Source: Fasciola hepatica
Lineage: Eukaryota > Platyhelminthes > Trematoda > Plagiorchiida > Fasciolidae
DNA: 64,000 nt
Reading direction: 5' to 3'
Assembly: GCA_948099385.1 (NCBI GenBank)
Contig: CANUEZ040000208.1
Location: 248,001 to 312,000, forward strand
This document shows, in pieces, positions 25,891 through 39,450 of this stretch. Below the pieces are notes generated by a model that was given only the letters and a program-made list of their open reading frames with translations, made no database searches and was not told the DNA's origin. The translations under genes were made by a program, and so were the position numbers. How positions within the stretch are numbered: the first letter of the stretch is position 1; each line of letters begins with the position of its first letter.

Positions 25891-28800
25891 CTATGCGTAC
25901 TCGGTACACCTATGCCCACTCGTCTTCTGACTTGTACACTCCGATGATCTTTTATGTTCAATGAGATCTAATTTGAATCGTCTCGAGTGTGGATGGATAC
26001 TGTTGATTGAAGAGGCGACAAATGAATGAGAATTGTCATTTCTCGTAGTTATTCGTGTCTGGGTCACTGCTAACCCAACGAACAACGAGTTTGCATTTGC
26101 AAGCGCTCATCTCATATTCATAGTCAGTAAGTAGTATGTGAACGTGTGTGTGGACGACATTTTCGAGGAAGCACACGACCGGTTTGGCGGTTGTTGCCGC
26201 TCATCAGCTATGCGTACTCGGTACACCTATGCCCACTCGTCTTCTGACTTGTACACTCCGATGACCTTTTATGTTCAATAGGATCTAATTTGAATCGTCT
26301 CGAGTGTGGATGGATACTGTTGATTGAAGTGTCGACAAATGAATGAGAATTGTCGTTTCTCGTAGTTATTCGTGTCTGGGTCACTGCTAACCCAACGAAC
26401 AACGAGTTTGCATTTGCAAGCGCTCATCTCATATTCATAGTCAGTAGGTAGTATGTGAACGTGTGTGTGGACGACATTTTCGAGGAAGCACACGACCGGT
26501 TTGGCGGTTGTTGCCGCTCATCAGCTATGCGTACTCGGTACTCCTATGCCCACTCGTCTTCGGACTTGTGCACTCCGATGATGTTTTATGTTCAAAAGTA
26601 TCTAATTTGAATCTTCTCGAGTGTGGATGGATACTGTTTATTGAAGAGGCGACAAATGAATGAGAATTGTCATTTCTCGTAGTTATTCGTGTCTGGGTCA
26701 CTGCTAACCCAACGAACAACGAGTTTGCATTTGCAAGCGCTCATCTCATATTCATAGTCAGTAAGTAGTATGTGAACGTGTGTGTGGACGACATTTTCGA
26801 GGAAGCACACGACCGGTTTGGCGGTTGTTGCCGCTCATCAGCTATGCGTACTCGGTACTCCTATGCCCACTCGTCTTCTGACTTGTACACTCCGATGATC
26901 TTTTATGTTCAATAGGATCTAATTTGAATCGTCTCGATTGTGAATGGATACTGTTGATTGAAGAGGCGACAAATGAATGAGAATTGTCATTTCTCGTAGT
27001 TATTCGTGTCTGGGTCACTGCTAACCCAACGAACAACGAGTTTGCATTTGCAAGCGCTCATCTCATATTCATAGTCAGTAAGTAGTATGTGAACGTGTGT
27101 GTGGACGACATTTTCGAGGAAGCACACGACCGGTTTGGCGGTTGTTGCCGCTCATCAGCTATGCGTACTCGGTACTCCTATGCCCACTCGTCTTCTGACT
27201 TGTACACTCCGATGATCTTTTATGTTCAAAAGTATCTAATTTGAATCTTCTCGAGTGTGGATGGATACTGTTTATTGAAGAGGCGACAAATGAATGAGAA
27301 TTGTCATTTCTCGTAGTTATTCGTGTCTGGGTCACTGCTAACCCAACGAACAACGAGTTTGCATTTGCAAGCGCTCATCTCATATTCATAGTCAGTAAGT
27401 AGTATGTGAACGTGTGTGTGGACGACATTTTCGAGGAAGCACACGACCGGTTTGGCGGTTGTTGCCGCTCATCAGCTATGCGTACTCGGTACTCCTATGC
27501 CCACTCGTCTTCTGACTTGTACACTCCGATGATCTTTTATGTTCAATAGGATCTAATTTGAATCGTCTCGATTGTGAATGGATACTGTTGATTGAAGAGG
27601 CGACAAATGAATGAGAATTGTCATTTCTCGTAGTTATTCGTGTCTGGGTCACTGCTAACCCAACGAACAACGAGTTTGCATTTGCAAGCGCTCATCTCAT
27701 ATTCATAGTCAGTAAGTAGTATGTGAACGTGTGTGTGGACGACATTTTCGAGGAAGCACACGACCGGTTTGGCGGTTGTTGCCGCTCATCAGCTATGCGT
27801 ACTCGGTACACCTATGCCCACTCGTCTTCTGACTTGTACACTCCGATGATCTTTTATGTTCAATGAGATCTAATTTGAATCGTCTCGAGTGTGGATGGAT
27901 ACTGTTGATTGAAGAGGCGACAAATGAATGAGAATTGTCATTTCTCGTAGTTATTCGTGTCTGGGTCACTGCTAACCCAACGAACAACGAGTTTGCATTT
28001 GCAAGCGCTCATCTCATATTCATAGTCAGTAATTAGTATGTGAACGTGTGTGTGGACGACATTTTCGAGGAAGCACACGACCGGTTTGGCGGTTGTTGCC
28101 GCTCATCAGCTATGCGTACTCGGTACTCCTATGCCCACTCGTCTTCTGACTTGTACACTCCGATGATCTTCTATAATCACTAGGATCTAATTTGAATCGT
28201 CTCGATTGTGATTGGATACTGTTGATTGAATTGGCGACAAATGAATGAGAATTGTCATTTCTCGTAGTTATTCGTGTCTGGGTCACTGCTAACCCAACGA
28301 ACAACGAGTTTGCATTTGCAAGCGCTCATCTCATATTCATAGTCAGTAAGTAGTATGTGAACGTGTGTGTGGACGACATTTTCGAGGAAGCACACGACCG
28401 GTTTGGCGGTTGTTGCCGCTCATCAGCTATGCGTACTCGGTACTCCTATGCCCACTCGTCTTCGGACTTGTGCACTCCGATGATCTTTTATGTTCAATAG
28501 TATCTAATTTGAATCTTCTCGAGTGTGGATGGATACTGTTTATTGAAGAGGCGACAAATGAATGAGAATTGTCATTTCTCGTAGTTATTCGTGTCTGGGT
28601 CACTGCTAACCCAACGAACAACGAGTTTGCATTTGCAAGCGCTCATCTCATATTCATAGTCAGTAAGTAGTATGTGAACGTGTGTGTGGACGACATTTTC
28701 GAGGAAGCACACGACCGGTTTGGCGGTTGTTGCCGCTCATCAGCTATGCGTACTCGGTACTCCTATGCCCACTCGTCTTCTGACTTGTACACTCCGATGA

Positions 28801-31800
28801 TCTTCTATAATCACTAGGATCTAATTTGAATCGTGTCGATTGTGAATGGATACTGTTGATTGAAGAGGCGACAAATGAATGAGAATTGTCATTTCTCGTA
28901 GTTATTCGTGTCTGGGTCACTGCTAACCCAACGAACAACGAGTTTGCATTTGCAAGCGCTCATCTCATATTCATAGTCAGTAAGTAGTATGTGAACGTGT
29001 GTGTGGACGACATTTTCGAGGAAGCACACGACCGGTTTGGCGGTTGTTGCCGCTCATCAGCTATGCGTACTCGGTACTCGTATGCCCACTCGTCTTCGGA
29101 CTTGTACACTCCGATGATCTTCTATAATCACTAGGATCTAATTTGAATCGTCTCGAGTGTGGATGGATACTGTTGATTGAAGTGTCGACAAATGAATGAG
29201 AATTGTCATTTCTCGTAGTTATTCATGTCTGGGTCACTGCTAACCCAACGAACAACGAGTTTGCATTTGCAAGCGCTCATCTCATATTCATAGTCAGTAG
29301 GTAGTATGTGAACGTGTGTGTGGACGACATTTTCGAGGAAGCACACGACCGGTTTGGCGGTTGTTGCCGCTCATCAGCTATGCGTACTCGGTACTCCTAT
29401 GCCCACTCGTCTTCTGACTTGTACACTCCGATGATCTTTTATGTTCAATAGGATCTTATTTGAATCGTCTCGATTGTGAATGGATACTGTTGATTGAAGA
29501 GGCGACAAATGAATGAGAATTGTCATTTCTCGTAGTTATTCGTGTCTGGGTCACTGCTAACCCAACGAACAACGAGTTTGCATTTGCAAGCGCTCATCTC
29601 ATATTCATAGTCAGTAAGTAGTATGTGAACGTGTGTGTGGACGACATTTTCGAGGAAGCACACGACCGGTTTGGCGGTTGTTGCCGCTCATCAGCTATGC
29701 GTACTCGGTACACCTATGCCCACTCGTCTTCTGACTTGTACACTCCGATGATCTTTTATGTTCAATGAGATCTAATTTGAATCGTCTCGAGTGTGGATGG
29801 ATACTGTTGATTGAAGAGGCGACAAATGAATGAGAATTGTCATTTCTCGCAGTTATTCGTGTCTGGGTCACTGCTAACCCAACGAACAACGAGTTTGCAT
29901 TTGCAAGCGCTCATCTCATATTCATAGTCAGTAAGTAGTATGTGAACGTGTGTGTGGACGACATTTTCGAGGAAGCACACGACCGGTTTGGCGGTTGTTG
30001 CCGCTCATCAGCTATGCGTACTCGGTACTCCTATGCCCACTCGTCTTCGGACTTGTGCACTCCGATGATCTTTTATGTTCAATAGTATCTAATTTGAATC
30101 TTCTCGAGTGTGGATGGATACTGTTTATTGAAGAGGCGACAAATGAATGAGAATTGTCATTTCTCGTAGTTATTCGTGTCTGTGTCACTGCTAACCCAAC
30201 GAACAACGAGTTTGCATTTGCAAGCGCTCATCTCATATTCATAGTCAGTAAGTAGTATGTGAACGTGTGTGTGGACGACATTTTCGAGGAAGCACACGAC
30301 CGGTTTGGCGGTTGTTGCCGCTCATCAGCTATGCGTACTCGGTACTCCTATGCCCACTCGTCTTCTGACTTGTACACTCCGATGATCTTCTATAATCACT
30401 AGGATCTAATTTGAATCGTGTCGATTGTGAATGGATACTGTTGATTGAACAGGCGACAAATGAATGAGAATTGTCATTTCTCGTAGTTATTCGTGTCTGG
30501 GTCACTGCTAACCCAACGAACAACGAGTTCGCATTTGCAAGCGCTCATCTCATATTCATAGTCAGTAAGTAGTATGTGAACGTGTGTGTGGACGACATTT
30601 TCGAGGAAGCACACGACCGGTTTGGCGGTTGTTGCCGCTCATCAGCTATGCGTACTCGGTACTCCTATGCCCACTCGTCTTCTGACTTGTACACTCCGAT
30701 GACCTTTTATGTTCACTAGGATCTTATTTGAATCGTCTCGAGTGTGGATGGATACTGTTGATTGAAGAGGCGACAAATGAATGAGAATTGTCATTTCTCG
30801 TAGTTATTCGTGTCTGGGTCACTGCTAACCCAACGAACAACGAGTTTGCATTTGCAAGCGCTCATCTCATATTCATAGTCAGTAAGTAGTATGTGAACGT
30901 GTGTGTGGACGACATTTTCGAGGAAGCACACGACCGGTTTGGCGGTTGTTGCCGCTCATCAGCTATGCGTACTCGGTACTCCTATGCCCACTCGTCTTCT
31001 GACTTGTACACTCCGATGATCTTCTATAATCACTAGGATCTAATTTCAATCGTCTCGATTGTGAATGGATACTGTTGATTGGAGAGGCGACAAATGAATG
31101 AGAATTGTCATTTCTCGTAGTTATTCGTGTCTGGGTCACTGCTAACCCAACGAACAACGAGTTTGCATTTGCAAGCGCTCATCTCATATTCATAGTCAGT
31201 AAGTAGTATGTGAACGTGTGTGTGGACGACATTTTCGAGGAAGCACACGACCGGTTTGGCGGTTGTTGCCGCTCATCAGCTATGCGTACTCGGTACTCGT
31301 ATGCCCACTCGTCTTCGGACTTGTACACTCCGATGATCTTTTATGTTCAATAGGATCTAATTTGAATCGTCTCGAGTGTGGATGGATACTGTTGATTGAA
31401 GTGTCGACAAATGAATGAGAATTGTCATTTCTCGTAGTTATTCATGTCTGGGTCACTGCTAACCCAACGAACAACGAGTTTGCATTTGCAAGCGCTCATC
31501 TCATATTCATAGTCAGTAAGTAGTATGTGAACGTGTGTGTGGACGACATTTTCGAGGAAGCACACGACCGGTTTGGCGGTTGTTGCCGCTCATCAGCTAT
31601 GCGTACTCGGTACTCCTATGCCCACTCGTCTTCTGACTTGTACACTCCGATGATCTTCTATAATCACTAGGATCTAATTTGAATCGTCTCGATTGTGAAT
31701 GGATACTGTTGATTGAAGAGGCGACAAATGAATGAGAATTGTCATTTCTCGTAGTTATTCGTGTCTGTGTCACTGCTAACCCAACGAACAACGAGTTTGC

Positions 31801-34450
31801 ATTTGCAAGCGCTCATCTCATATTCATAGTCAGTAAGTAGTATGTGAACGTGTGTGTGGACGACATTTTCGAGGAAGCACACGACCGGTTTGGCGGTTGT
31901 TGCCGCTCATCAGCTATGCGTACTCGGTACACCTATGCCCACTCGTCTTCTGACTTGTGCACTCCGATGATCTTTTATGTTCAATGAGATCTAATTTGAA
32001 TCGTCTCGAGTGTGGATGGATACTGTTGATTGAAGAGGCGACAAATGAATGAGAATTGTCATTTCTCGTAGTTATTCGTGTCTGGGTCACTGCTAACCCA
32101 ACGAACAACGAGTTTGCATTTGCAAGCGCTCATCTCATATTCATAGTCAGTAAGTAGTATGTGAACGTGTGTGTGGACGACATTTTCGAGGAAGCACACG
32201 ACCGGTTTGGCGGTTGTTGCCGCTCATCAGCTATGCGTACTCGGTACACCTATGCCCACTCGTCTTCTGACTTGTACACTCCGATGACCTTTTATGTTCA
32301 ATAGGATCTAATTTGAATCGTCTCGAGTGTGGATGGATACTGTTGATTGAAGTGTCGACAAATGAATGAGAATTGTCATTTCTCGTAGTTATTCGTGTCT
32401 GGGTCACTGCTAACCCAACGAACAACGAGTTTGCATTTGCAAGCGCTCATCTCATATTCATAGTCAGTAATTAGTATGTGAACGTGTGTGTGGACGACAT
32501 TTTCGAGGAAGCACACGACCGGTTTGGCGGTTGTTGCCGCTCATCAGCTATGCGTACTCGGTACTCCTATGCCCACTCGTCATCGGACTTGTGCACTCCG
32601 ATGATCTTTTATGTTCAATAGTATCTAATTTGAATCTTCTCGAGTGTGGATGGATACTGTTTATTGAAGAGGCGACAAATGAATGAGAATTGTCATTTCT
32701 CGTAGTTATTCGTGTCTGGGTCACTGCTAACCCAACGAACAACGAGTTTGCATTTGCAAGCGCTCATCTCATATTCATAGTCAGTAAGTAGTATGTGAAC
32801 GTGTGTGTGGACGACATTTTCGAGGAAGCACACGACCGGTTTGGCGGTTGTTGCCGCTCATCAGCTATGCGTACTCGGTACTCCTATGCCCACTCGTCTT
32901 CTGACTTGTACACTCCGATGATCTTTTATGTTCAATAGGATCTAATTTGAATCGTCTCGATTGTGAATGGATACTGTTGATTGAAGAGGCGACAAATGAA
33001 TTAGAATTGTCATTTCTCGTAGTTATTCGTGTCTGGGTCACTGCTAACCCAACGAACAACGAGTTTGCATTTGCAAGCGCTCATCTCATATTCATAGTCA
33101 GTAAGTAGTATGTGAACGTGTGTGTGGACGACATTTTCGAGGAAGCACACGACCGGTTTGGCGGTTGTTGCCGCTCATCAGCTATGCGTACTCGGTACAC
33201 CTATGCCCACTCGTCTTCTGACTTGTACACTCCGATGATCTTCTATAATCACTAGGATCTAATTTGAATCGTCTCGAGTGTGGATGGATACTGTTGATTG
33301 AAGTGGCGACAAATGAATGAGAATTGTCATTTCTCGTAGTTATTCGTGTCTGGGTCACTGCTAACCCAACGAACAACGAGTTTGCATTTGCAAGCGCTCA
33401 TCTCATATTCATAGTCAGTAAGTAGTATGTGAACGTGTGTGTGGACGACATTTTCGAGGAAGCACACGACCGGTTTGGCGGTTGTTGCCGCTCATCAGCT
33501 ATGCGTACTCGGTACTCCTATGCCCACTCGTCTTCTGACTTGTACACTCCGATGATCTTCTATAATCACTAGGATCTAATTTGAATCGTCTCGATTGTGA
33601 ATGTACACTGTTGATTGAAGAGTCGACAAATGAATGAGAATTGTCATTTCTCGTAGTTATTCGTGTCTGGGTCACTGCTAACCCAACGAACAACGAGTTT
33701 GCATTTGCAAGCGCTCATCTCATATTCATAGTCAGTAATTAGTATGTGAACGTGTGTGTGGACGACATTTTCGAGGAAGCACACGACCGGTTTGGCGGTT
33801 GTTGCCGCTCATCAGCTATGCGTACTCGGTACTCCTATGCCCACTCGTCTTCTGACTTGTACACTCCGATGATCTTCTATAATCACTAGGATCTAATTTG
33901 AATCGTCTCGATTGTGAATGGATACTGTTGATTGAATTGGCGACAAATGAATGAGAATTGTCATTTCTCGTAGTTATTCGTGTCTGGGTCACTGCTAACC
34001 CAACGAACAACGAGTTTGCATTTGCAAGCGCTCATCTCATATTCATAGTCAGTAATTAGTATGTGAACGTGTGTGTGGACGACATTTTCGAGGAAGCACA
34101 CGACCGGTTTGGCGGTTGTTGCCGCTCATCAGCTATGCGTACTCGGTACTCCTATGCCCACTCGTCTTCGGACTTGTGCACTCCGATGATCTTTTATGTT
34201 CAATGAGATCTAATTTGAATCTTCTCGAGTGTGGATGGATACTGTTTATTGAAGAGGCGACAAATGAATGAGAATTGTCATTTCTCGTAGTTATTCGTGT
34301 CTGGGTCACTGCTAACCCAACGAACAACGAGTTTGCATTTGCAAGCGCTCATCTCATATTCGTAGTCGGTAATTAGTATGTGAACGTGTGTGTGGACGAA
34401 ATTTTACGAGGAAGCACACGACCGGTTTGGCGGTTGTTGCCGCTCATCAG
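25891..34450. repeat. Irregular 5/6/7-monomer higher-order repeats
   Basis: Two marker monomers recur together. One has TATGTTCAATGAGATC with a GGTACACC variant (register 25891, 27793, 29695, 31914; spacings 6, 6 and 7 monomers). The other has TCTTCGGACTTGTGCAC or a close variant (26525, 28427, 30012, 32548, 34133; spacings 6, 5, 8 and 5). A third marker, TTATTCATGTCTGGG, occurs in the copies at 29061 and 31280, 7 monomers apart. The unequal spacings fit repeated out-of-register exchange. Confidence 0.75.
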
Positions 34451-35899
34451 CTATGCGTACTCGGTACTCCTATGCCCACTCGTCTTCTGACTTGTACACT
34501 CCGATGATCTTCTATAATCACTAGGATCTAATTTGAATCGTCTCGATTGTGAATGGATACTGTTGATTGAAGAGGCGACAAATGAATGAGAATTTTCATT
34601 TCTCGTAGTTATTCGTGTCTGGGTCACTGCTAACCCAACGAACAACGAGTTTGCATTTGCAAGCGCTCATCTCATATTCATAGTCAGTAAGTAGTATGTG
34701 AACGTGTGTGTGGACGACATTTTCGAGGAAGCACACGACCGGTTTGGCGGTTGTTGCCGCTCATCAGCTATGCGTACTCGGTACTCCTATGCCCACTCGT
34801 CTTCTGACTTGTACACTCCGATGATCTTCTATAATCACTAGGATCTAATTTGAATCGTCTCGATTGTGAATGGATACTGTTGATTGAATTGGCGACAAAT
34901 GAATGAGAATTGTCATTTCTCGTAGTTATTCGTGTCTGGGTCACTGCTAACCCAACGAACAACGAGTTTGCATTTGCAAGCGCTCATCTCATATTCGTAG
35001 TCGGTAATTAGTATGTGAACGTGTGTGTGGACGACATTTTACGAGGAAGCACACGACCGGTTTGGCGGTTGTTGCCGCTCATCAGCTATGCGTACTCGGT
35101 ACTCCTATGCCCACTCGTCTTCTGACTTGTACACTCCGATGATCTTCTATAATCACTAGGATCTAATTTGAATCGTCTCGATTGTGAATGGATACTGTTG
35201 ATTGAATTGGCGACAAATGAATGAGAATTGTCATTTCTCGTAGTTATTCGTGTCTGGGTCACTGCTAACCCAACGAACAACGAGTTTGCATTTGCAAGCG
35301 CTCATCTCATATTCATAGTCAGTAAGTAGTATGTGAACGTGTGTGTGGACGACATTTTCGAGGAAGCACACGACCGGTTTGGCGGTTGTTGCCGCTCATC
35401 AGCTATGCGTACTCGGTACTCCTATGCCCACTCGTCTTCTGACTTGTACACTCCGATGATCTTTTATGTTCAATAGGATCTAATTTGAATCGTCTCGATT
35501 GTGAATGTACACTGTTGATTGAAGAGTCGACAAATGAATGAGAATTGTCATTTCTCGTAGTTATTCGTGTCTGGGTCACTGCTAACCCAACGAACAACGA
35601 GTTTGCATTTGCAAGCGCTCATCTCATATTCATAGTCAGTAAGTAGTATGTGAACGTGTGTGTGGACGACATTTTCGAGGAAGCACACGACCGGTTTGGC
35701 GGTTGTTGCCGCTCATCAGCTATGCGTACTCGGTACTCCTATGCCCACTCGTCTTCTGACTTGTACACTCCGATGATCTTCTATAATCACTAGGATCTAA
35801 TTTGAATCGTCTCGATTGTGAATGGATACTGTTGATTGAAGAGGCGACAAATGAATGAGAATTGCCATTTCTCGTAGTTATTCGTGTCTGGGTCACTGC

Positions 35900-38800
35900 T
35901 AACCCAACGAACAACGAGTTTGCATTTGCAAGCGCTCATCTCATATTCATAGTCAGTAATTAGTATGTGAACGTGTGTGTGGACGACATTTTCGAGGAAG
36001 CACACGACCGGTTTGGCGGTTGTTGCCGCTCATCAGCTATGCGTACTCGGTACTCCTATGCCCACTCGTCTTCTGACTTGTACACTCCGATGATCTTCTA
36101 TAATCACTAGGATCTAATTTGAATCGTCTCGATTGTGAATGTACACTGTTGATTGAAGAGGCGACAAATGAATGAGAATTGTCATTTCTCGTAGTTATTC
36201 GTGTCTGGGTCACTGCTAACCCAACGATCAACGAGTTTGCATTTGCAAGCGCTCATCTCATATTCATAGTCAGTAAGTAGTATGTGAACGTGTGTGTGGA
36301 CGACATTTTCGAGGAAGCACACGACCGGTTTGGCGGTTGTTGCCGCTCATCAGCTATGCGTACTCGGTACTCCTATGCCCACTCGTCTTCTGACTTGTAC
36401 ACTCCGATGATCTTCTATAATCACTAGGATCTAATTTGAATCGTCTCGATTGTGAATGTACACTGTTGATTGAAGAGGCGACAAATGAATGAGAATTGTC
36501 ATTTCTCGTAGTTATTCGTGTCTGGGTCACTGCTAACCCAACGAACAACGAGTTTGCATTTGCAAGCGCTCATCTCATATTCATAGTCAGTAATTAGTAT
36601 GTGAACGTGTGTGTGGACGACATTTTCGAGGAAGCACACGACCGGTTTGGCGGTTGTTGCCGCTCATCAGCTATGCGTACTCGGTACTCCTATGCCCACT
36701 CGTCTTCTGACTTGTACACTCCGATGATCTTCTATAATCACTAGGATCTAATTTGAATCGTCTCGATTGTGAATGTACACTGTTGATTGAAGAGGCGACA
36801 AATGAATGAGAATTGTCATTTCTCGTAGTTATTCGTGTCTGGGTCACTGCTAACCCAACGAACAACGAGTTCGCATTTGCAAGCGCTCATCTCATATTCA
36901 TAGTCAGTAAGTAGTATGTGAACGTGTGTGTGGATGACATTTTCGAGGAAGCACACGACCGGTTTGGCGGTTGTTGCCGCTCATCAGCTATGCGTACTCG
37001 GTACTCCTATGCCCACTCGTCTTCTGACTTGTACACTCCGATGATCTTCTATAATCACTAGGATCTAATTTCAATCGTCTCGAGTGTGGATGGATACTGT
37101 TGATTGAAGAGGCGACAAATGAATGAGAATTGTCATTTCTCGTAGTTATTCGTGTCTGGGTCACTGCTAACCCAACGAACAACGAGTTTGCATTTGCAAG
37201 CGCTCATCTCATATTCATAGTCAGTAATTAGTATGTGAACGTGTGTGTGGACGACATTTTCGAGGAAGCACACGACCGGTTTGGCGGTTGTTGCCGCTCA
37301 TCAGCTATGCGTACTCGGTACTCCTATGCCCACTCGTCTTCTGACTTGTACACTCCGATGATCTTCTATAATCACTAGGATCTAATTTGAATCGTCTCGA
37401 GTGTGGATGGATACTGTTGATTGAATTGGCGACAAATGAATGAGAATTGTCATTTCTCGTAGTTATTCGTGTCTGGGTCACTGCTAACCCAACGAACAAC
37501 GAGTTTGCATTTGCAAGCGCTCATCTCATATTCATAGTCAGTAAGTAGTATGTGAACGTGTGTGTGGACGACATTTTCGAGGAAGCACACGACCGGTTTG
37601 GCGGTTGTTGCCGCTCATCAGCTATGCGTACTCGGTACTCCTATGCCCACTCGTCTTCTGACTTGTACACTCCGATGATCTTCTATAATCACTAGGATCT
37701 AATTTGAATCGTCTCGATTGTGAATGGATACTGTTGATTGAAGAGGCGACAAATGAATGAGAATTGTCATTTCTCGTAGTTATTCGTGTCTGGGTCACTG
37801 CTAACCCAACGAACAACGAGTTTGCATTTGCAAGCGCTCATCTCATATTCATAGTCAGTAATTAGTATGTGAACGTGTGTGTGGACGACATTTTCGAGGA
37901 AGCACACGACCGGTTTGGCGGTTGTTGCCGCTCATCAGCTATGCGTACTCGGTACTCCTATGCCCACTCGTCTTCTGACTTGTACACTCCGATGATCTTC
38001 TATAATCACTAGGATCTAATTTGAATCGTCTCGATTGTGATTGGATACTGTTGATTGAATTGGCGACAAATGAATGAGAATTGTCATTTCTCGTAGTTAT
38101 TCGTGTCTGGGTCACTGCTAACCCAACGAACAACGAGTTTGCATTTGCAAGCGCTCATCTCATATTCATAGTCAGTAAGTAGTATGTGAACGTGTGTGTG
38201 GACGACATTTTCGAGGAAGCACACGACCGGTTTGGCGGTTGTTGCCGCTCATCAGCTATGCGTACTCGGTACTCCTATGCCCACTCGTCTTCTGACTTGT
38301 ACACTCCGATGATCTTCTATAATCACTAGGATCTAATTTGAATCGTCTCGAGTGTGGATGGATACTGTTGATTGAAGAGGCGACAAATGAATGAGAATTG
38401 TCATTTCTCGTAGTTATTCGTGTCTGGGTCACTGCTAACCCAACGAACAAAGAGTTTGCATTTGCAAGCGCTCATCTCATATTCATAGTCAGTAATTAGT
38501 ATGTGAACGTGTGTGTGGACGACATTTTCGAGGAAGCACACGACCGGTTTGGCGGTTGTTGCCGCTCATCAGCTATGCGTACTCGGTACTCCTATGCCCA
38601 CTCGTCTTCTGACTTGTACACCCCGATGATCTTTTATGTTTACTAGGATATAATTTGAATCGTCTCGAGTGTGGATGGATACTGTTGATTGAAGAGGCGA
38701 CAAATGAATGAGAATTGTCATTTCTCGTAGTTATTCGTGTCTGGGTCACTGCTAACCCAACGAACAACGAGTTTGCATTTGCAAGCGCTCATCTCATATT

Positions 38801-39450
38801 CATAGTCAGTAAGTAGTATGTGAACGTGTGTGTGGACGACATTTTCGAGGAAGCACACGACCGGTTTGGCGGTTGTTGCCGCTCATCAGCTATGCGTACT
38901 CGGTACTCCTATGCCCACTCGTCTTCTGACTTGTACACTCCGATGATCTTCTATAATCACTAGGATCTAATTTGAATCGTCTCGAGTGTGGATGGATACT
39001 GTTGATTGAAGAGTCGACAAATGAATGAGAATTGTCATTTCTCGTAGTTATTCGTGTCTGGGTCACTGCTAACCCAACGAACAACGAGTTTGCATTTGCA
39101 AGCGCTCATCTCATATTCATAGTCAGTAATTAGTATGTGAACGTGTGTGTGGACGACATTTTCGAGGAAGCACACGACCGGTTTGGCGGTTGTTGCCGCT
39201 CATCAGCTATGCGTACTCGGTACTCCTATGCCCACTCGTCTTCTGACTTGTACACTCCGATGATCTTCTATAATCACTAGGATCTAATTTGAATCGTCTC
39301 GATTGTGAATGGATACTGTTGATTGAAGAGTCGACAAATGAATGAGAATTGTCATTTCTCGTAGTTATTCGTGTCTGGGTCACTGCTAACCCAACGAACA
39401 ACGAGTTTGCATTTGCAAGCGCTCATCTCATATTCATAGTCAGTAAGTAG
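35900..39450. repeat. Dimeric (634-bp) higher-order pattern
   Basis: Successive monomers alternate between CAGTAATTAGTATG and CAGTAAGTAGTATG for about twelve copies in a row: AATTAG near 35960, 36592, 37226, 37860, 38494 and 39128, and AAGTAG in the copies between. The alternation breaks after about 39450. Confidence 0.8.

Noticed and set aside
26463..26663. Plus-strand 66-codon frames (also at 28365, 29950, 31218, 32486 and 34071)
   Set aside because: They open only in copies with a particular variable-block allele (CTTCGGAC), overlap the hammerhead region in antisense, and show no domain or signal. They are by-products of the repeat.
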